Source of the DNA: an uncultured Crocinitomix sp. | GTDB taxonomy: Bacteria > Bacteroidota > Bacteroidia > Flavobacteriales_D > Crocinitomicaceae | Assembly (NCBI GenBank): GCA_937136425.1 | Contig: CAKZON010000014.1 | Coordinates: 1 to 64,000, forward strand | Reading direction: 5' to 3' | Length of the DNA stretch: 64,000 bases | Shown: piece by piece, positions 40,935 through 48,321 of the stretch | How positions within the stretch are numbered: position 1 is the stretch's first letter | Layout: each line of letters opens with the position of its first letter | The notes under the pieces: generated by a model | Seen by the model: the letters and a program-made list of their open reading frames with translations, nothing else | What the model was told of the DNA's origin: nothing | Database searches by the model: none | Translations under genes and position numbers: made by a program

Positions 40935-41649
40935 ACAACTTGAAATAAAGGTGAGTGGGCGACATTTATTTGCCGCTGAAAATGTGCATATTCAAAGTGG
41001 AATTGTAGCATTGGTGGGGAGAAACGGAACTGGTAAGTCAACATTGCTGAAAACGATAATGGGCTTAAACCGTGAGTTTACAGGAGAAATAAAAGTAAGT
41101 GATAAAACGATTCAGTCTTTTCATGCAGCTGATTTAGCAAAAGAAATAGCAATTGTTTATTCAAAATCAAGCATTTTTGGTAATCATACTGGACGTGATG
41201 TGCTGATGTTGGGGCGATTACCTTATCAAAATGCCTTTGCAAAAGAAACTGTTGCGGATCGTGAACAAGTAGAACAAATTATTGATTTGCTACAATTGGA
41301 AAAATTTGTTGATCAGGAGTTTTCAGTGTTGAGTGATGGTGAAAAGCAGCTTATTATGATTGGCAGAGCAGTTGTTCAGGATACTAAGATTATTCTATTA
41401 GATGAACCTGCTGCATTTTTGGATTTAGTTAATCGGCACCAGTTGATGCAAGTTTTAAAGCATATAGCGCAGTCAACAGAGAAATTGATTTTATTTTCTA
41501 CACATCAGGTAGATGTTTTACCTAATATTTGCAAAGCTATTTTATTGATTGATCAAGGTCGTTTGCAATTGTTAGAGAATCCAAAAGAGTTTATAAGTAC
41601 TATTTACGACAGTTTTGGAATGAATAAAATTGAAAAAGATGAAGTTTAG
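40921..41649 (+). CDS. ABC importer ATPase (BtuD/FecE-like)
   Basis: 242 aa. Walker A GRNGTGKSTLL, Q loop region, signature LSDGEKQLIMIGRA (second residue D instead of G), Walker B IILLDEPAAFLDL and H-loop His in LFSTHQVDVL are all present. It powers the permease encoded just upstream (14-base overlap). Its end overlaps the GSCFA gene by 11 bases. The order binding protein, permease, ATPase is that of a complete importer. Confidence 0.93.
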   Translation: MLAFKQLEIKVSGRHLFAAENVHIQSGIVALVGRNGTGKSTLLKTIMGLNREFTGEIKVSDKTIQSFHAADLAKEIAIVYSKSSIFGNHTGRDVLMLGRLPYQNAFAKETVADREQVEQIIDLLQLEKFVDQEFSVLSDGEKQLIMIGRAVVQDTKIILLDEPAAFLDLVNRHQLMQVLKHIAQSTEKLILFSTHQVDVLPNICKAILLIDQGRLQLLENPKEFISTIYDSFGMNKIEKDEV

Positions 41650-42577
41650 AACTACAGCGAAAATTGGACAAAATAAAGGATTTATTACACATCATAATAG
41701 AATGATGAGTATTGGTTCATGCTTTGCTAGTAATATTGGAGCGTATCTTAATGTTAGACAGTTTGATATTAAGCAGGTTCAATTCGGGATTCAATTTAAC
41801 CCAGTTTCTATTGAAAAAAACATTCGTGATGCTATGGCTGGAGAGGTAACTAAAAGCCTTATAGTTGAACGTGACGAACATCATTACCATTATAACTATT
41901 CTGCCAGTTTTTTTGCTAAGAATCAAGAAGTTTTGTTGGACACTTTGCGTAATGTGCAGATTGATTTTATGCAAGAGTTAGAAACCTGCGATCGTTTATT
42001 TCTCACTTTTGGAACTGCTTGGGTTTATCGTCTAATTGCAGAGAATTCGATAGTATCAAATTGTCATAAAATTCCACAAAATAACTTCAGTAAAGAATTG
42101 CTTGACTTAGAAGAGTTAAAGGAACTTTATGTAAAATTATTGGATGATTTGCATGCTGAAAAGCCAGATTTACAAATCATTCTTACTGTAAGCCCGGTTC
42201 GACACATCAAAAATGGATTGCACGAAAATAACTTGAGTAAATCAATATTACTTTTGTTAAGCGATTTTTTGGTGAAACAGTTTGACTTTGTTCATTACTT
42301 TCCTGCTTATGAGATTGTGATGGATGATTTGCGCGATTATCGCTTTTTTAATTCAGATTTGATTCACCCAAATACCCAAGCAGTAGATTATATATTCGAA
42401 CGTTTTCAGGAGGCCTATTTTTCAGAAGATACACTAGAAATATCAAATTTAGCTGTAAAGTTACTGCAACTTGGAGCACACCGCCCATTAGCACCTAGTC
42501 AAGCTCAAATCAAGCAAAAACAACTCAAAGAAGAAGCCTTACAAACTAAAATAGCTCAATTAAAAAGCAAAGCTTAA
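41639..42577 (+). CDS. GSCFA-domain protein
   Basis: 312 aa from the ATG at 41639 (the TTG at 41630 adds three residues). The name-giving motif is visible as MMSIGSCFASNIGAYL near 22. Further family motifs are LFLTFGTAWVY, NNFSK, ILTVSPVRHIKNGLHENNLSKSILL and FNSDLIHPNTQAVDYIFERFQEAYF. The GSCFA family is an SGNH-hydrolase-like group, with Ser in GSCFA and Asp-x-x-His in DLIHP as the likely active residues; it may remove acyl groups from a sugar or lipid. It is the last gene of the importer operon and converges on dinB with an 18-base overlap of coding ends. Confidence 0.87.
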   Translation: MKFRTTAKIGQNKGFITHHNRMMSIGSCFASNIGAYLNVRQFDIKQVQFGIQFNPVSIEKNIRDAMAGEVTKSLIVERDEHHYHYNYSASFFAKNQEVLLDTLRNVQIDFMQELETCDRLFLTFGTAWVYRLIAENSIVSNCHKIPQNNFSKELLDLEELKELYVKLLDDLHAEKPDLQIILTVSPVRHIKNGLHENNLSKSILLLLSDFLVKQFDFVHYFPAYEIVMDDLRDYRFFNSDLIHPNTQAVDYIFERFQEAYFSEDTLEISNLAVKLLQLGAHRPLAPSQAQIKQKQLKEEALQTKIAQLKSKA

Positions 42578-43648
42578 TTGCGGATCATCTTTTATAGGAG
42601 TATCCTTTTTTAAATGCTCTAAATTTGAAAGTGAAATACCTAATAACCGAACTGGTAAGGGGAGCTCGTCCTGTTCAATTAATTCAAGAACTATAGGCCA
42701 TATTTTTGTTTTGCTATCAACATATTCTTGAATAGTTCTACTTCTCGTTTGAACAGTGAAATCGTTGTATTTTATTTTGACCGTAATCGTTTTCCCCTTC
42801 GATTTTGACGACTTCATTCGTTTTTCCGTTTCAGTTGCTATTTTGTCTAATGATGCAAGTATATCTGAAAGTTCAAATTTGTTTTCGCTAAACGTGCGTT
42901 CGGTTCCAACTGATTTTCGAATACGGTTTGGCTTTACTTCGCTATGTTGAATTCCTCTAACGATATTGTAAAAATGGGTGCCCGATTTTCCAAAATGTTG
43001 AACTAAAAAAGAGAGCGGATGTTGCTTTAACTGATAACCATTATAAATCCCCCAGCTGTTCATTTTTTTGGCCGTAACCTTGCCCACACCAAAAAACTTG
43101 TTGATTGAAAGTGTTTCTAGAAAAGGAATAACCTCTGCTGGTTTTATCGTCTTTTGACCATTTGGTTTATTAATGTCACTTCCAATTTTGGCCATAAATT
43201 TATTGATGGAAATTCCTGCCGAAGCAGTTAACCCTGTTTCTTCAAAGATACGTTCACGAATTTCCGCGGCTATCTCTGTTGCAGATTGATGTCCGTGCCT
43301 ATTTTCAGTGACATCTAAAAATGCTTCGTCTAATGAAAGTGGTTCTACCAAATCTGTATAGTGCAAAAAGATCTCTCGAATTTGGCTAGAAATCTCCTTG
43401 TATCGATCAAAATGATGTGGAACAAAAATTAATTCTGGACATTTACGCTTGGCTAATGCACTTGACATGGCCGACCGAACTCCAAATTTTCGAGCTTCAT
43501 AACTTGCCGCGGCAACAACTCCTCGTTTTTCGCTTCCTCCTACAGCAATAGGTTTTCCTCTTAATTCAGGATTATCCAATTGCTCGACAGATGCGAAAAA
43601 AGCATCCATGTCAATATGAATTATTTTGCGTTGTGGAAGTTCTGTCAC
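42560..43648 (-). CDS. dinB: DNA polymerase IV
   Basis: 362 aa. The start codon is GTG; the conserved IHIDMDAFFASVEQ follows at residue 10, leaving no later choice. The metal-binding carboxylates are in DMDAFF and SLDEAFLDVT; the fingers (KCPELIFVPHHFDRY), the helix-hairpin-helix (INKFFGVGKVTAKKMNSWGI) and the little-finger domain are complete. The end QLSFAF resembles a sliding-clamp binding motif. It copies damaged DNA with low accuracy. Its end overlaps the GSCFA gene. It reads toward the importer operon and has no LexA-like site that I can see. Confidence 0.95.
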   Translation of the reverse strand: MTELPQRKIIHIDMDAFFASVEQLDNPELRGKPIAVGGSEKRGVVAAASYEARKFGVRSAMSSALAKRKCPELIFVPHHFDRYKEISSQIREIFLHYTDLVEPLSLDEAFLDVTENRHGHQSATEIAAEIRERIFEETGLTASAGISINKFMAKIGSDINKPNGQKTIKPAEVIPFLETLSINKFFGVGKVTAKKMNSWGIYNGYQLKQHPLSFLVQHFGKSGTHFYNIVRGIQHSEVKPNRIRKSVGTERTFSENKFELSDILASLDKIATETEKRMKSSKSKGKTITVKIKYNDFTVQTRSRTIQEYVDSKTKIWPIVLELIEQDELPLPVRLLGISLSNLEHLKKDTPIKDDPQLSFAF

Positions 43649-43688
43649 GTTAATAATTGTAATTAACGCTAAGTTAAGTATAAACTAC

Positions 43689-44138
43689 TTATTCCGTAAA
43701 CGTGATTTCTTTATTTGTCTTTGGAAATTTGGCAAGATAATAGGGTTGAGTAATAACCGTTGCTGCCATTCCTTCAGGGCTTCCTTTAGTTAGCGTAAAA
43801 ACAACTTCTTTGCTCTTAATTTCTGTATTAGTAATCTCAACAGAATACCCAGAAGAAGGTCTAACCTTATCAAAGCATGCTATTACAATGAATTCTTTAA
43901 AATCAATTTTAGTTTCAGTAAAGTTTTCTGATTCATTGTTGACAGCATCTATTTTTTCTAATAAATCTTCCCACTCATGTTCTTTTTCAATGATCATGTT
44001 TTCTTCAGAAATATCTTCATCACCAGCTCCATATAACTCACCTTTATGAATTAAGTTCAAGTTAAGTTCTGTATCATCTACTTTATTGCAAGCCATAACT
44101 GCAAATACAGATAACCCAATTATAAATAGTTTTTTCAT
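43689..44138 (-). CDS. PrcB-like lipoprotein
   Basis: 149 aa. Lipobox AVMACNKV anchors Cys17. The mature part (about 45-149) has the PrcB C-terminal pattern: EWEDLLEKI, FKEFIVIACFDKVRPSSGYSVEITNTEI, VVFTLTKGSPEGMAATVITQPYYLAKFPKT. In Treponema, PrcB is a subunit of the dentilisin protease complex; in Bacteroidota these lipoproteins are common and their job is unknown. It lies 40 bases before dinB and 46 after the channel-like gene, all leftward, so shared transcription is possible but not shown. Confidence 0.72.
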   Translation of the reverse strand: MKKLFIIGLSVFAVMACNKVDDTELNLNLIHKGELYGAGDEDISEENMIIEKEHEWEDLLEKIDAVNNESENFTETKIDFKEFIVIACFDKVRPSSGYSVEITNTEIKSKEVVFTLTKGSPEGMAATVITQPYYLAKFPKTNKEITFTE

Positions 44139-44184
44139 TTCGATTTTTATTTATCTGATGGGGTTACGTGGCAAAAGGGTTGCA

Positions 44185-44835
44185 TCAATTCTTATTATTT
44201 AAATATTTTCCAATAACAATACCCGTTACAATTACTGAGTAAAAGTTACCTATTAAGCCAACTAGCATGGTTGCTTTTTTTGCATGCATTGTAAGTGGAA
44301 CAATATCTCCGTAGCCAATGGTAAGTGTTGTAATAAAACTGAAATAAGATAAGTTATTATAATGTTCACTAGGAGAACCCAGATTAGAAAATGAATTGGG
44401 TGTGATTGATTCGATAAGCGTAAAATAAAGCCCTGCAATTAAACAAAGTAGAATAAACCCAGTGAATACGGCAGATATCATAGTTCGACTCACTTGTTCC
44501 GCTCGATATATTTGTATATAAGTTTCATAAGAAATGGCAATAAAACAAATGATGTACATGCCTCGCGGAATTGCTTTTAGTTCTACTGCATCTGAAAAAA
44601 ATGATAAAGCATAGAGAATGAGCAATAAAATTAAAAACACAATGAACATGTTCTTTAATATTTTGTTGTCATTGAATAAAATTATGCCCGCAAATATGGT
44701 TTGAGCGAATAACAAAGGGGAAAATATTTCAGTGATTTGTTCGCTTATGAATAGTGGGCCAAAAAGAACAACCAAAAGGCTAAACAGAATTATTTCGTGT
44801 TTAATTCTTGATAGTTTGGCAAAAGTTTCATTCAT
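44185..44835 (-). CDS. Potassium-channel-like membrane protein
   Basis: 216 aa with about six hydrophobic segments; the last two flank a pore loop with the selectivity filter TIGYGD in FSFITTLTIGYGDIVPL. The usual filter is T-V/I-G-Y-G-D, so it should select K+. The four leading segments resemble a voltage-sensor-like bundle but lack a clear row of Arg, so voltage sensing is doubtful. There is no RCK or cyclic-nucleotide domain; the protein ends right after the last helix (YLNNKN). Four copies should form the channel in the inner membrane. It starts 11 bases after the truA stop, so the two are probably co-transcribed. Confidence 0.82.
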   Translation of the reverse strand: MNETFAKLSRIKHEIILFSLLVVLFGPLFISEQITEIFSPLLFAQTIFAGIILFNDNKILKNMFIVFLILLLILYALSFFSDAVELKAIPRGMYIICFIAISYETYIQIYRAEQVSRTMISAVFTGFILLCLIAGLYFTLIESITPNSFSNLGSPSEHYNNLSYFSFITTLTIGYGDIVPLTMHAKKATMLVGLIGNFYSVIVTGIVIGKYLNNKN

Positions 44836-44846
44836 ATCTATTTCAA

Positions 44847-45623
44847 TTAAATGTCAAATTCTATGTCTTGAAGAATTAAGCCTGATCCTGGAGCAATTTG
44901 GTCCAATGCCGTGCGATCTTCTCCGCTTAAACTTTCAGCTATTGTAGCAAGGTCAATTTCATGACGCCCTAATCGAATTAACTGCCCCATAATTAAGCGT
45001 ACTTGATAACGCATAAACCCTGCGGATTGAATGTTTAAGGCGTATGATACTTTAGGGAAGAAACTTGCAGAATATGCCGTGTTTTCCATTATACTGCAGA
45101 GATTAACTTCTCGATTGAAATCGGTGTTAGGAGAGGGTTTGGTACAATACTTTACGAAGTTATGTTTTCCTTCAAATAGTTTGGCACCTTCCATCATTAA
45201 TTCAATATCCAAATCTCCTTTAAAATAAGTCATTAAGGCTGCCGAAAATGGATGTGGTTTTTCTCCAAAAGTGAATAAATAAAGATAGGATTTTAGCTTG
45301 GGGGTTTGAATAATATTAAAATGTTCATCTACCTCCTCAATTTTTATTGCACGAATATCATTGGGTAAATTCGAGTTAAAGTCTTTTAAAAATTCAGATT
45401 TATCAATTGGTGTTTCTAAAAACAGTTCAAATGCTGCATGATTAGCGGATACTTTGGAGTCTGTTCGACTACTTCCCATTGTTTTAAACCGATCATGACC
45501 TAAAGCAAAATGTAAGGTTTTATCCACCATTAAATGCACGGTTTTTAATTTGGGTTGTTTTTGCCATCCATGAAACCTAAAACCAAGGTATTGAATGTGT
45601 ATTAGGTAGTAATAGGTTTTCAT
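44847..45623 (-). CDS. truA: tRNA pseudouridine synthase A
   Basis: 258 aa from the ATG at 45623; the open frame to 45647 is ruled out because the promoter places the transcript start near 45641. The catalytic Asp lies in MGSSRTDSKVSANHAAFEL (classic GAGRTDxGVHA). FHGWQKQPKLKTV near the start, KHNFVKYCTKPSPNTD in the middle and GFMRYQVRLIMGQLIRLG at the end match the family. It converts U38-40 of tRNA anticodon arms to pseudouridine. The motif differs enough from E. coli that I call it a divergent TruA of the Bacteroidota type. Followed by the channel-like gene. Confidence 0.88.
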   Translation of the reverse strand: MKTYYYLIHIQYLGFRFHGWQKQPKLKTVHLMVDKTLHFALGHDRFKTMGSSRTDSKVSANHAAFELFLETPIDKSEFLKDFNSNLPNDIRAIKIEEVDEHFNIIQTPKLKSYLYLFTFGEKPHPFSAALMTYFKGDLDIELMMEGAKLFEGKHNFVKYCTKPSPNTDFNREVNLCSIMENTAYSASFFPKVSYALNIQSAGFMRYQVRLIMGQLIRLGRHEIDLATIAESLSGEDRTALDQIAPGSGLILQDIEFDI

Positions 45624-45644
45624 TTTTGATTGATTCGAACAGAA

Positions 45645-45678
45645 CAAAGATAAGCATTAGTCAATAGCTAAAAAACAA
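45645..45678 (-). promoter_or_regulatory. Promoter of truA
   Basis: On minus: TTG (45678-45676), 23 bases, TATCTTTG (45652-45645), an exact -7 box. The spacing is long. The predicted leader before the ATG at 45623 is about 18 bases. The -33 box overlaps the terminator of the gene at 45747. Confidence 0.6.
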
Positions 45679-45710
45679 AAAGAGACTGGTAATTCAACCA
45701 ATCTCTTTTT
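45677..45710 (-). terminator. Terminator upstream of truA
   Basis: Arms AAAAAGAGA and TCTCTTTTT outside, TGGT and ACCA inside, one C/A mismatch. On minus it runs into TTTTTGTTTTTT. It ends transcription of the gene at 45747-46025. Confidence 0.85.
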
Positions 45711-45746
45711 CACCTGATTCAAGTTTTGGGCTAACTTGTAATTCTT

Positions 45747-46025
45747 TTATAATGTTCCAACTTTATATGTAACTATAATAGCCACACTGACTAACGTTAC
45801 GATATATATGAGTATTGTACGTCTAGCAGCTTTTCTTTTCTTTAATGCAAGGTTTTCTTTGAACGCTTCCATTTGGTGTATACTTAATTGGTTCTTAAAC
45901 TTTAATGCGGGACCAATATGCACGCCATCTTTATATTCTAAATGGCCTAGCTTTCTTTCTCGTTTCGGAATTTTATTATTCTTCAACGAAACAAGCATTG
46001 CTGATACACTTCCTCCAAAACTCAT
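45747..46025 (-). CDS. Small tail-anchored membrane protein
   Basis: 92 aa. A soluble N-terminal half, basic and with short motifs (MLVSLKNNKIPKRERKLGHLEYK, HQMEAFKENLALKKRKAARR), precedes one membrane segment at about 70-88 (TILIYIVTLVSVAIIVTYKV). Basic residues just before the span put the N-terminus in the cytoplasm. It resembles short uncharacterised Bacteroidota proteins that start MSFGGSV, but I cannot name a family. It has a good terminator and a -7 box TATTTTTG only four bases before its ATG. Confidence 0.68.
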   Translation of the reverse strand: MSFGGSVSAMLVSLKNNKIPKRERKLGHLEYKDGVHIGPALKFKNQLSIHQMEAFKENLALKKRKAARRTILIYIVTLVSVAIIVTYKVGTL

Positions 46026-46029
46026 AAAT

Positions 46030-46037
46030 CAAAAATA
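46030..46037 (-). promoter_or_regulatory. Possible leaderless promoter box
   Basis: TATTTTTG on minus, then ATTT, then the ATG at 46025. No TTG at the -33 distance. Confidence 0.3.
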
Positions 46038-46114
46038 CTAATAAAAATATGATTATGCTAATATTTTTAGTTGAAAATATTTTTAACTTCATTTATCAAA
46101 TAAAAAAAAAGTAA

Positions 46115-46280
46115 TACATTTGTCACGGAATTACACTTTTGCGATTAACACCATGGAAGACATTGGATCGCAATTCTGAGTGCCTACAACCTTTAAGTTG
46201 TTACCATGGTAGATTTAATGGAATTAAATTTACTATGCGTATAAAAAAAGAGTATTCGAAACCATCTTCGTCAAACGAAG
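46115..46280 (+). promoter_or_regulatory. Promoter box and long folded leader of the barrel/S41 operon
   Basis: TACATTTG (46115-46122) is an exact -7 box; no TTG is at the right distance. It predicts a leader of about 180 bases before the ATG at 46310. The leader can fold: ACCATGG (46150-46156) with CCATGGT (46204-46210) encloses ACAAC (46186-46190) with GTTGT (46197-46201), and CTTCG/CGAAG (46266-46280) forms a third hairpin. The function is not known. Confidence 0.45.
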
Positions 46281-46309
46281 AGACAATTTTTCAATCAAAA
46301 TTTATTTTA

Positions 46310-47140
46310 ATGAAACATGCAATTTTTTCAATATTGTTATGCAGTTTAACTATTTCAGGTTTTTCGCAAGACAATGTTCGCCGTACTGTGCTCAAAAAGT
46401 CCTATATCGGTTTAGGAGGAGGTCTTGGAGCTTATCAAGATGCCAAATTTTCTAATGTTCCTTATAGCGGAATCAGTGGGAGTTTTACTGCCGGTACAAG
46501 TCGTGAAAGTGACAGTTATTATTGGTCTACAAATTTTAATGCTCGTTATTCTTCGTTAAAAACCAATTATCATATTGGTGGAGGATTAAATGTTAATGCG
46601 AACTATAATTTTGATTATACAAGAAAATTAACTGAGAATTATCAATTAGGTGGAAAGTGGAGTTTAATGAATGTGAATTTTACAAATTTCAGTGCACTTG
46701 GAAATAATAGTACTGGAATAATTTTTAATTCTGCGGTTTCGGTTTTAGGAAGATATACAAGACTTCTTAAAGAAGATGTTCGCGTTAACTTTGAGTTGGC
46801 TTTAGGCTTGTTTTCAATGGCTAAAGAGGCGACTAGTTTTGCTTATTCGGCCTCTCAAAAAGTATTAGAAGAAGGTGTTTTTGATTTTCAAAATGATGCA
46901 ACAACTAGTCCATTGTCGTTAAGCTATTCATCTTTCGAACCAATTGGAATTTTTAATAAAATTGAAACAAATATATCCGTCGATTACAAGAAAAGATGGC
47001 AGTTCTCTTATCAATGGGATTTATTGAATTATAGAACCGTAAAATCATACCCAATAACTTTTGCTGCGCACACCTTGAGTGTACGATTTAACTATATCAG
47101 CAAAACAAAAACAAGACTTAATAAAGAATCGAATAAATAA
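46310..47140 (+). CDS. Predicted outer-membrane barrel protein
   Basis: 276 aa from the ATG at 46310, where the signal peptide starts (MKHAIFSILLCSLTISGFSQ). The frame is open 57 codons further up, but that part has no signal and covers the folded leader. The mature part has many amphipathic strands: SYIGLGGGLGAYQDAKF, SYYWSTNFNARYSSLK, GGGLNVNANYNFDY, VNFELALGLFSMAKE, WQFSYQWDLLNYRT and the last HTLSVRFNYIS. It lies 7 bases before the S41 peptidase gene, so they form an operon. Family not recognised. Confidence 0.65.
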   Translation: MKHAIFSILLCSLTISGFSQDNVRRTVLKKSYIGLGGGLGAYQDAKFSNVPYSGISGSFTAGTSRESDSYYWSTNFNARYSSLKTNYHIGGGLNVNANYNFDYTRKLTENYQLGGKWSLMNVNFTNFSALGNNSTGIIFNSAVSVLGRYTRLLKEDVRVNFELALGLFSMAKEATSFAYSASQKVLEEGVFDFQNDATTSPLSLSYSSFEPIGIFNKIETNISVDYKKRWQFSYQWDLLNYRTVKSYPITFAAHTLSVRFNYISKTKTRLNKESNK

Positions 47141-47147
47141 ATTTAAT

Positions 47148-48215
47148 ATGAAATTTTCACTTATTATAATAGTATCAATTTTATTCGTAGCAGTGAGTAG
47201 CTGCGAAAAAGTATTCATGAAACCAAAGCCCGAACAATCGAATATCGCTGTATTTGAAGAGTATACAACTGTGGTTGCTGAAAAATACGGCATGTTAGAA
47301 TTTAAGGGAGTTGACATGGTTCATTTGGCAGATTCATTGCGTCCTTTTGTTACTGAAGAAATGACAACAGATTCATTGTTTGGAACATTGGCAATTATAG
47401 TGCAACAATTAAAGGATGGACATTCTGCGTTATTAAATCAAAATGCAAACGGAGAGTATACGCATGTAAGTACTTACGATTTTATTAGTGGTTATCCATT
47501 CTCTTTACATGCAGGTATTTTGATTGATAATTATATTGGAGCAGAGGCAGCACCTGAAATGAAATCATTAGGAACAATTGGGGAGTCTGATTTGAGAATG
47601 GTTTATGGACGCTTACCTCAAGATAATGAATTAGGGTATATACATATTCCTTCATTTAATGTAGAGATTTCTGCTGAAGAATTAGAAACCGTATTTGCAT
47701 CTCTTAATTCGGCTAAAGGAATTATTGTTGATATTAGAGGAAATACGGGAGGCGATCCTATTTTAGCAACCAAAATAGCGGCTTATTTTACAAATGAAGA
47801 AGTTTATATTGGATATGAAAATTTCAAAATAGGCCCTGCAGCAGATGCTTTTATGAAAAGCCCTGCAAACCTTAAACCAGCAACAAGTGAAAATCGCTTT
47901 TTAAAACCAGTAGCCGTATTAACAGATCGTTTTGTATATAGCGCAGCAACTACTTTTTGCTATTCAGTTAATCCTTTGGATAATGTCACCTTTATCGGAC
48001 AAAGAACTGGAGGCGGAAGTGGCTCCGTTGCTGCAGGATACCTTGCAAACGGTTGGGTTTGGAATTTATCAGTAAGTGAATTTGTTGGTGTTGCGGATGA
48101 TGGAAGTGAACATCATTTGGATAATGGTTTTGAGCCAGATATTAATGTGTTGTTGGATACATTAGATAAAACTAAAGATGAAATTATTGAACGTGCTATA
48201 ATGGAACTTCAATAA
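47148..48215 (+). CDS. S41-family peptidase lipoprotein
   Basis: 355 aa from the ATG at 47148. Lipobox AVSSCEKV anchors it. After a helical N-terminal part comes IVQQLKDGHSALLN, then the S41 tail-specific protease core: LGYIHIPSF, GIIVDIRGNTGGDP, PVAVLTDRFVYSAATTFCYS (nucleophile Ser region) and TFIGQRTGGGSGSVAAGYLANG with ENGFEPDI-like HLDNGFEPDINV near the end. These are C-terminal processing peptidase features without a clear PDZ domain. It cuts proteins in the periplasm or at the cell surface. Whether it acts on the barrel protein encoded just before it is a guess. Confidence 0.88.
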   Translation: MKFSLIIIVSILFVAVSSCEKVFMKPKPEQSNIAVFEEYTTVVAEKYGMLEFKGVDMVHLADSLRPFVTEEMTTDSLFGTLAIIVQQLKDGHSALLNQNANGEYTHVSTYDFISGYPFSLHAGILIDNYIGAEAAPEMKSLGTIGESDLRMVYGRLPQDNELGYIHIPSFNVEISAEELETVFASLNSAKGIIVDIRGNTGGDPILATKIAAYFTNEEVYIGYENFKIGPAADAFMKSPANLKPATSENRFLKPVAVLTDRFVYSAATTFCYSVNPLDNVTFIGQRTGGGSGSVAAGYLANGWVWNLSVSEFVGVADDGSEHHLDNGFEPDINVLLDTLDKTKDEIIERAIMELQ

Positions 48216-48321
48216 TAAGTGAAGTTTTCAGGTGAAGTAGAGCGATTGTAGGAACAAGTAAATTAGATTGTTCGCTGTATTTTGGTATTTTTATACATTA
48301 AACCGTATAACAACCAATTTT

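Noticed and set aside
46139-46309. 57-codon extension upstream of the barrel gene start
   Set aside because: It lacks a signal peptide and buries the real one. The stretch holds several inverted repeats and lies behind a -7 box, so it reads better as a leader.
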